NCBI RefSeq assembly: GCF_023887685.1
Contig: NZ_JAMWMR010000029.1
Span: 1-64,000 of the forward strand
Length of the DNA: 64,000 nt
Origin: Streptomyces macrolidinus
Lineage (GTDB): Bacteria; Actinomycetota; Actinomycetes; Streptomycetales; Streptomycetaceae
Direction of reading: 5' to 3'
Both the position numbers and the translations under genes were made by a program. The notes below the pieces were generated by a model. The model saw nothing but the letters and a program-made list of their open reading frames with translations. It searched no databases and was not told where the DNA came from. Positions 61,601 through 64,000 of this stretch are shown here, in pieces (position 1 is the first letter of the stretch; every line of letters starts with the position of its first letter).

Positions 61601-64000
61601 GGCGACAGCCCGTCCGCCGACAGCGGGCGCAGCGCCAAGTCGCCCACCGACAGCACTTCCTGTCCGGCCAGGTCGTACACCGCGCAGGTCACGGCGTCCG
61701 GGCCGGCGGTGGTGAGCCGGGCCCTCAAGGTGGTGGCGCCATGGCCGTACGCGCGGACATCGGTCCAACTGAACGGCAACCGGGCCCCACCGTCCTGGCC
61801 GGGCAGCAACGCCGCGGTCTGCAGGGCCGCGTCCAGCAACGCCGGGTGCACGGTGTACGCGGCGGCGTCCGCATGCTGGCTCTGTGGCAGCACCAGTTCG
61901 GCGAACACCTCGCCCTCGCGCTGCCAGGCGGCACGGATGCCTTGGAAGGCCGGGCCGTAGTGATACCCCGCCGCGTCGAACCGCTCATAGAGGTCCGTGA
62001 CGTCCACCGGGCTCGCCCCGGCGGGCGGCCAACTCAGCAGCGCCGCGCCTCGGGCGCCCCCGTCCGAAGCCGGTGGGACGGTACCGGTGGCGTGCTCGGT
62101 CCAGGGCTGCTCGGCGTCGGCGTCCCCTTCGGCGTGGGAGTACACACCAAGGGCACGGCGGCCGGATTCGTCGGCGACGGCCAGCCGTACCTGGATCCGG
62201 ACCGCGCCCTGAGGGGGCAGGACGAGGGGTGCCTGGAGGGTGAGTTCCTCTACGACGGCGCACCCGGCCTCGTCCGCCGCCCGCAACGCCAGCTCCACGA
62301 AGGCCGTGCCGGGCAGCAGGATCACGTCTCCGACGGCGTGCTCGGCCAGCCAGGGATGCGTACGCACCGACAGGCGGCCGGTGAGCAGCAGTTCGCCACT
62401 GTCGGCGACCTCCACTGCCGCCCCGAGCAATGGATGCCCGGTCGTTCCGAGACCCGCGGAGGCCACATCCCGACTGGTGGTGGGCACATCCAGCCAGTAA
62501 CGCCTGCGTTGGAAGGCGTAGGTGGGCAACTCGACGCGGCGGGCGCCCGTCCCTTCGAAGGCGGGTGCCCAGTCGACGTTCACGCCGTGGGTCCATGCCT
62601 CGCCCAGGGACAGCAAGTACCGCTCCATGCCGCCCTCGTCGCGGCGCAGCGTGCCCAGGGCGGTCGCGTTCGACTCGGTGGCCTCGATGGACTCCGCCAC
62701 CGCCATGGTGAGTACGGGGTGGGGGCTGGACTCGATGAACACCCGGTAGCCGTCGGCCAGTAGAGCTTGGGTGGCCTGCTCGAACTCCACCGTCTGACGG
62801 AGGTTGCGGTACCAGTACTCGCCGTCCAGGCCAGAGGTGTCCAGCAGCCCGCCCGTCACCGTCGAGTAGAACGGCACCTCCGCAGCCTGCGGTGTCAGAC
62901 CGGCCAACGCCTGCGCCAACTCTTCCTGAATTTGCTCTATTTGGGGCCCATGGGAGGCGTAGTCGACGGGGATCCGGCGCGCACGTACGCCTTCGGACGC
63001 GCACCACGTCATCAACTCGTCCAGGGACTCGGTGTCACCGGAGACCACCACCGAGGACGGGCCGTTGACCGCTGCGAGCGAGAGTCCAGCCGTCAGACGC
63101 TCACGCATCTCTGCCGCAGGCAAGGCCACCGACACCATGCCCCCACGCCCCGCCAGAGCACCCAACACCTGGGAACGCAGAGCCACCACACGCGCCCCGT
63201 CCTCCAGCGACAGACCGCCCGCCACCACAGCAGCAGCGATCTCACCCTGGCTATGACCCACCACCGCATCCGGCACCACACCGAACGACCGCCACACCTC
63301 CGCCAACGACACCATCACCGAGAACAGCACCGGCTGCACCACATCCACCCGGTCAAGATCCACGTCCGCGGAGTCGTTGCGCACCACATCCAGCAACGAC
63401 CACTCCACATGAGGCGCCAACGCATCGGCGCAGGCGCGCATCCGGTCCCGGAACACCTGCGAGGACTCCAGCAACTCCCGTGCCATCCCCACCCACTGCG
63501 ACCCCTGCCCAGGGAACACGAACACCGTCCGCGCGTCCCCCACAGCAGTGCCCGTCACCCCCGTACCGGACGCCAACGCCTCCACCCCGGCCAGCAGTTG
63601 AGGCCGCGTGCCCACCACCACCGCGCGATGGGCATGCCGGGCCCGGGTCACAGCAAGCGAGTACCCCACATCAACCGCACGCGCCCGCTCAACACCCGCA
63701 TCCAGCAGACGCCGCGCCTGCTCCCGCAACGCATCCGCACTCTTCGCCGACAACAGCCAAGGCACGGGAACACCTGGATCATCGACCCGCTCCCCCACCG
63801 ACTCCGACCCCGGCGCCTCCTCCAACACCACATGCGCGTTCGTGCCACTCACACCGAACGCCGACACACCCACCCGACGCGGGCGATCGGTGTTGTCCCA
63901 GGAGCGTGGTTCGGTCAGGAGTCGTATCCGGCCCTCGTTCCAGTCCACTTGATGGGTGGGCTGGTCGACGTGAAGGGTCTGCGGCAGTACGCCGTGGTTC
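58693..64000 (-). CDS. Type I PKS, fully reducing module (5' end outside window): (KS)-AT-DH-ER-KR-ACP
   Basis: The visible part begins at the end of a KS (FGVSGTNAHVVLEEAP, 63870-63800). The AT has GHSQG near 63250, RVDVVQ and YASH near 62960 (methylmalonyl). DH: HAVGDVILLPG with its His at 62338-62340. ER: about 60920-60080, with GLNFHDVVVCLG and the NADPH motif GGVGMAAVQLARHAGAEVYG. KR: from about 60040 (TVLITGGTGTLG), LDD present, Tyr near 59580. ACP: LGFDSL, Ser at 59077-59079. The C-terminal docking helix ends IFDLIDKLGIS. It makes a fully reduced methylene with a methyl branch and passes the chain to the protein starting at 58637, 55 bases downstream. Confidence 0.95.
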   Translation of the reverse strand, partial: NHGVLPQTLHVDQPTHQVDWNEGRIRLLTEPRSWDNTDRPRRVGVSAFGVSGTNAHVVLEEAPGSESVGERVDDPGVPVPWLLSAKSADALREQARRLLDAGVERARAVDVGYSLAVTRARHAHRAVVVGTRPQLLAGVEALASGTGVTGTAVGDARTVFVFPGQGSQWVGMARELLESSQVFRDRMRACADALAPHVEWSLLDVVRNDSADVDLDRVDVVQPVLFSVMVSLAEVWRSFGVVPDAVVGHSQGEIAAAVVAGGLSLEDGARVVALRSQVLGALAGRGGMVSVALPAAEMRERLTAGLSLAAVNGPSSVVVSGDTESLDELMTWCASEGVRARRIPVDYASHGPQIEQIQEELAQALAGLTPQAAEVPFYSTVTGGLLDTSGLDGEYWYRNLRQTVEFEQATQALLADGYRVFIESSPHPVLTMAVAESIEATESNATALGTLRRDEGGMERYLLSLGEAWTHGVNVDWAPAFEGTGARRVELPTYAFQRRRYWLDVPTTSRDVASAGLGTTGHPLLGAAVEVADSGELLLTGRLSVRTHPWLAEHAVGDVILLPGTAFVELALRAADEAGCAVVEELTLQAPLVLPPQGAVRIQVRLAVADESGRRALGVYSHAEGDADAEQPWTEHATGTVPPASDGGARGAALLSWPPAGASPVDVTDLYERFDAAGYHYGPAFQGIRAAWQREGEVFAELVLPQSQHADAAAYTVHPALLDAALQTAALLPGQDGGARLPFSWTDVRAYGHGATTLRARLTTAGPDAVTCAVYDLAGQEVLSVGDLALRPLSADGLSPVLRDGQGLLHLEWVPASATGTAASGEWGQLGNSLELSGPSWSGLDALRTALEQPDARIPELVLAPCPEADEEAPGSRLTATTAACLTLVREWLADERLAASTLVLLTRGAVCAGSGDRNTDPVAAGVWGLVRGAQAEHPGRLMLADLDDRPESRDALIAGLPGVLAGGDHQLAVRQGEMMVPRLSRALREGALVPPPGEAAWKVDLVRPGSLDGLALVPAPAALAPLGEGEVRIAVRAAGLNFHDVVVCLGLDPNQPVLGSEGAGVVLETGPGVDDLAPGDRVMGVFGGAFGPTAVADRRTVARIPDGWSFAQAASVPIVFLTAYYGLFDLGGLRSGQSVLVHSAAGGVGMAAVQLARHAGAEVYGTAGPGKWEVLRSAGLDEEHIASTRTLDFADRFRETTQGRGVDVVLDCLAREFVDASLTLLPRGGRFVEMGKTDIRDADEVARDHPGVHYRAFDLMEAGADRVGEMLTEVLSLFERGVLTPLPVTCWDVRRAPEAFRYLGQARHIGKNVLTVPAPLNPEGTVLITGGTGTLGRLVACHLAAEHGVRHLLLTGRRGPGAPEAAELLAELRALGADAEIVACDAGDRTALSGLLAGIAKEHPLTGVVHAAGVLDDGLVDTLTPERLERVLRPKAEAALHLHELTRDSDLAAFVLFSSGAGLLGAAGQANYAAANAVLDALAARRRAEGLPAVSIGWGLWEQRSAMTAQVTEGDARRRGKSGLGALTSAEGLALFDAALRLEHPYALAAKLDPAALRTGPAEVPALLSRLVRTPRRTTAVAAPAASGSSYAEQLAALDPAEARRALLDLVCGNAAAVLGHSSPELVRPDRPFKELGFDSLTGVELRNRLAALLGVRLPAALVFDHPTPKALARHLAERTAAEGGAAEPAVLTEMGKLEALLEAVSTDGAADESLRLELSRRLRGALSRLEATGDTDDAGQETAAADHIESATNDEIFDLIDKLGIS
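62230..63530. repeat. Direct repeat copy 2 (AT-DH region, first PKS)
   Basis: Near-identical partner of 51030-52330, in the same orientation, about 11.2 kb away. Boundaries are approximate. Confidence 0.85.

Noticed and set aside
48549..64000. TTA codons in the PKS genes as evidence of direct bldA control
   Set aside because: All TTA triplets noticed on the coding strand there fall across codon boundaries, so none is read as leucine.

Overview
The window looks like a streptomycete chromosome (Streptomyces or Kitasatospora). GC is very high throughout, most starts are ATG or GTG, many genes couple translation through ATGA overlaps, several starts lie 6-8 bases after a TAGGGT-like -10 box, and there is a complete conservon (histidine kinase, roadblock, DUF742, GTPase and P450), an arrangement typical of these bacteria. 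All reading is by eye; no database search was possible.

Layout. 1-5.6 kb: an accessory patch with a small orphan protein, two decayed IS5-type transposases, an ankyrin-repeat protein, a gene interrupted by an in-frame TGA, an orphan protein and a PPOX-type flavoprotein. 5.8-8.3 kb: a short CoaD-like adenylyltransferase and two translationally coupled ATP-grasp ligases. 8.4-14.4 kb: a free-standing P450 convergent with a conservon operon whose P450 has lost the Arg of the ExxR motif. 14.9-26.9 kb: a TPR-like protein, an FMN glutamate-synthase-like enzyme, an Rnl2-type RNA ligase with a TTA codon, a VOC protein facing a WYL regulator, a twice-frameshifted YwqG-like gene, a frameshifted GNAT gene, an unknown protein, a NarL-type two-component pair and a CPBP membrane protease. 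27.1-29.2 kb: a heavily decayed ABC/FtsX transporter. 29.4-35.5 kb: an SMI1/KNR4 protein, a mycothiol-dependent-isomerase-like protein with an EamA exporter beside an AsnC regulator, a LysR/MFS divergent pair with a clear palindromic operator, and a headless TetR remnant. 35.5-37.9 kb: an MFS exporter coupled to a cysteine-synthase-like PLP enzyme.

38.9-64.0 kb, minus strand: the 3' end of a modular type I polyketide cluster. Reading in the direction of transcription, three PKS proteins provide KS-AT-DH-ER-KR-ACP (5' end outside the window), then KS-AT-KR-ACP plus KS-AT-DH-KR-ACP, then KS-AT-DH-KR-ACP-TE. They are followed by a four-gene set (3-hydroxyacyl-CoA dehydrogenase, ACP, acyl-CoA dehydrogenase, FkbH-like) that makes an ACP-linked hydroxy/methoxymalonyl extender. 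The operon ends at a 15-bp perfect hairpin. Reduction pattern, methylmalonyl-type AT motifs and the extender cassette together fit the C1-C9 part of a bafilomycin-type 16-membered plecomacrolide: CH2 at C9, OH at C7, 4,5- and 2,3-double bonds, 2-methoxy. This assignment is inference. No O-methyltransferase for the extender is visible here.
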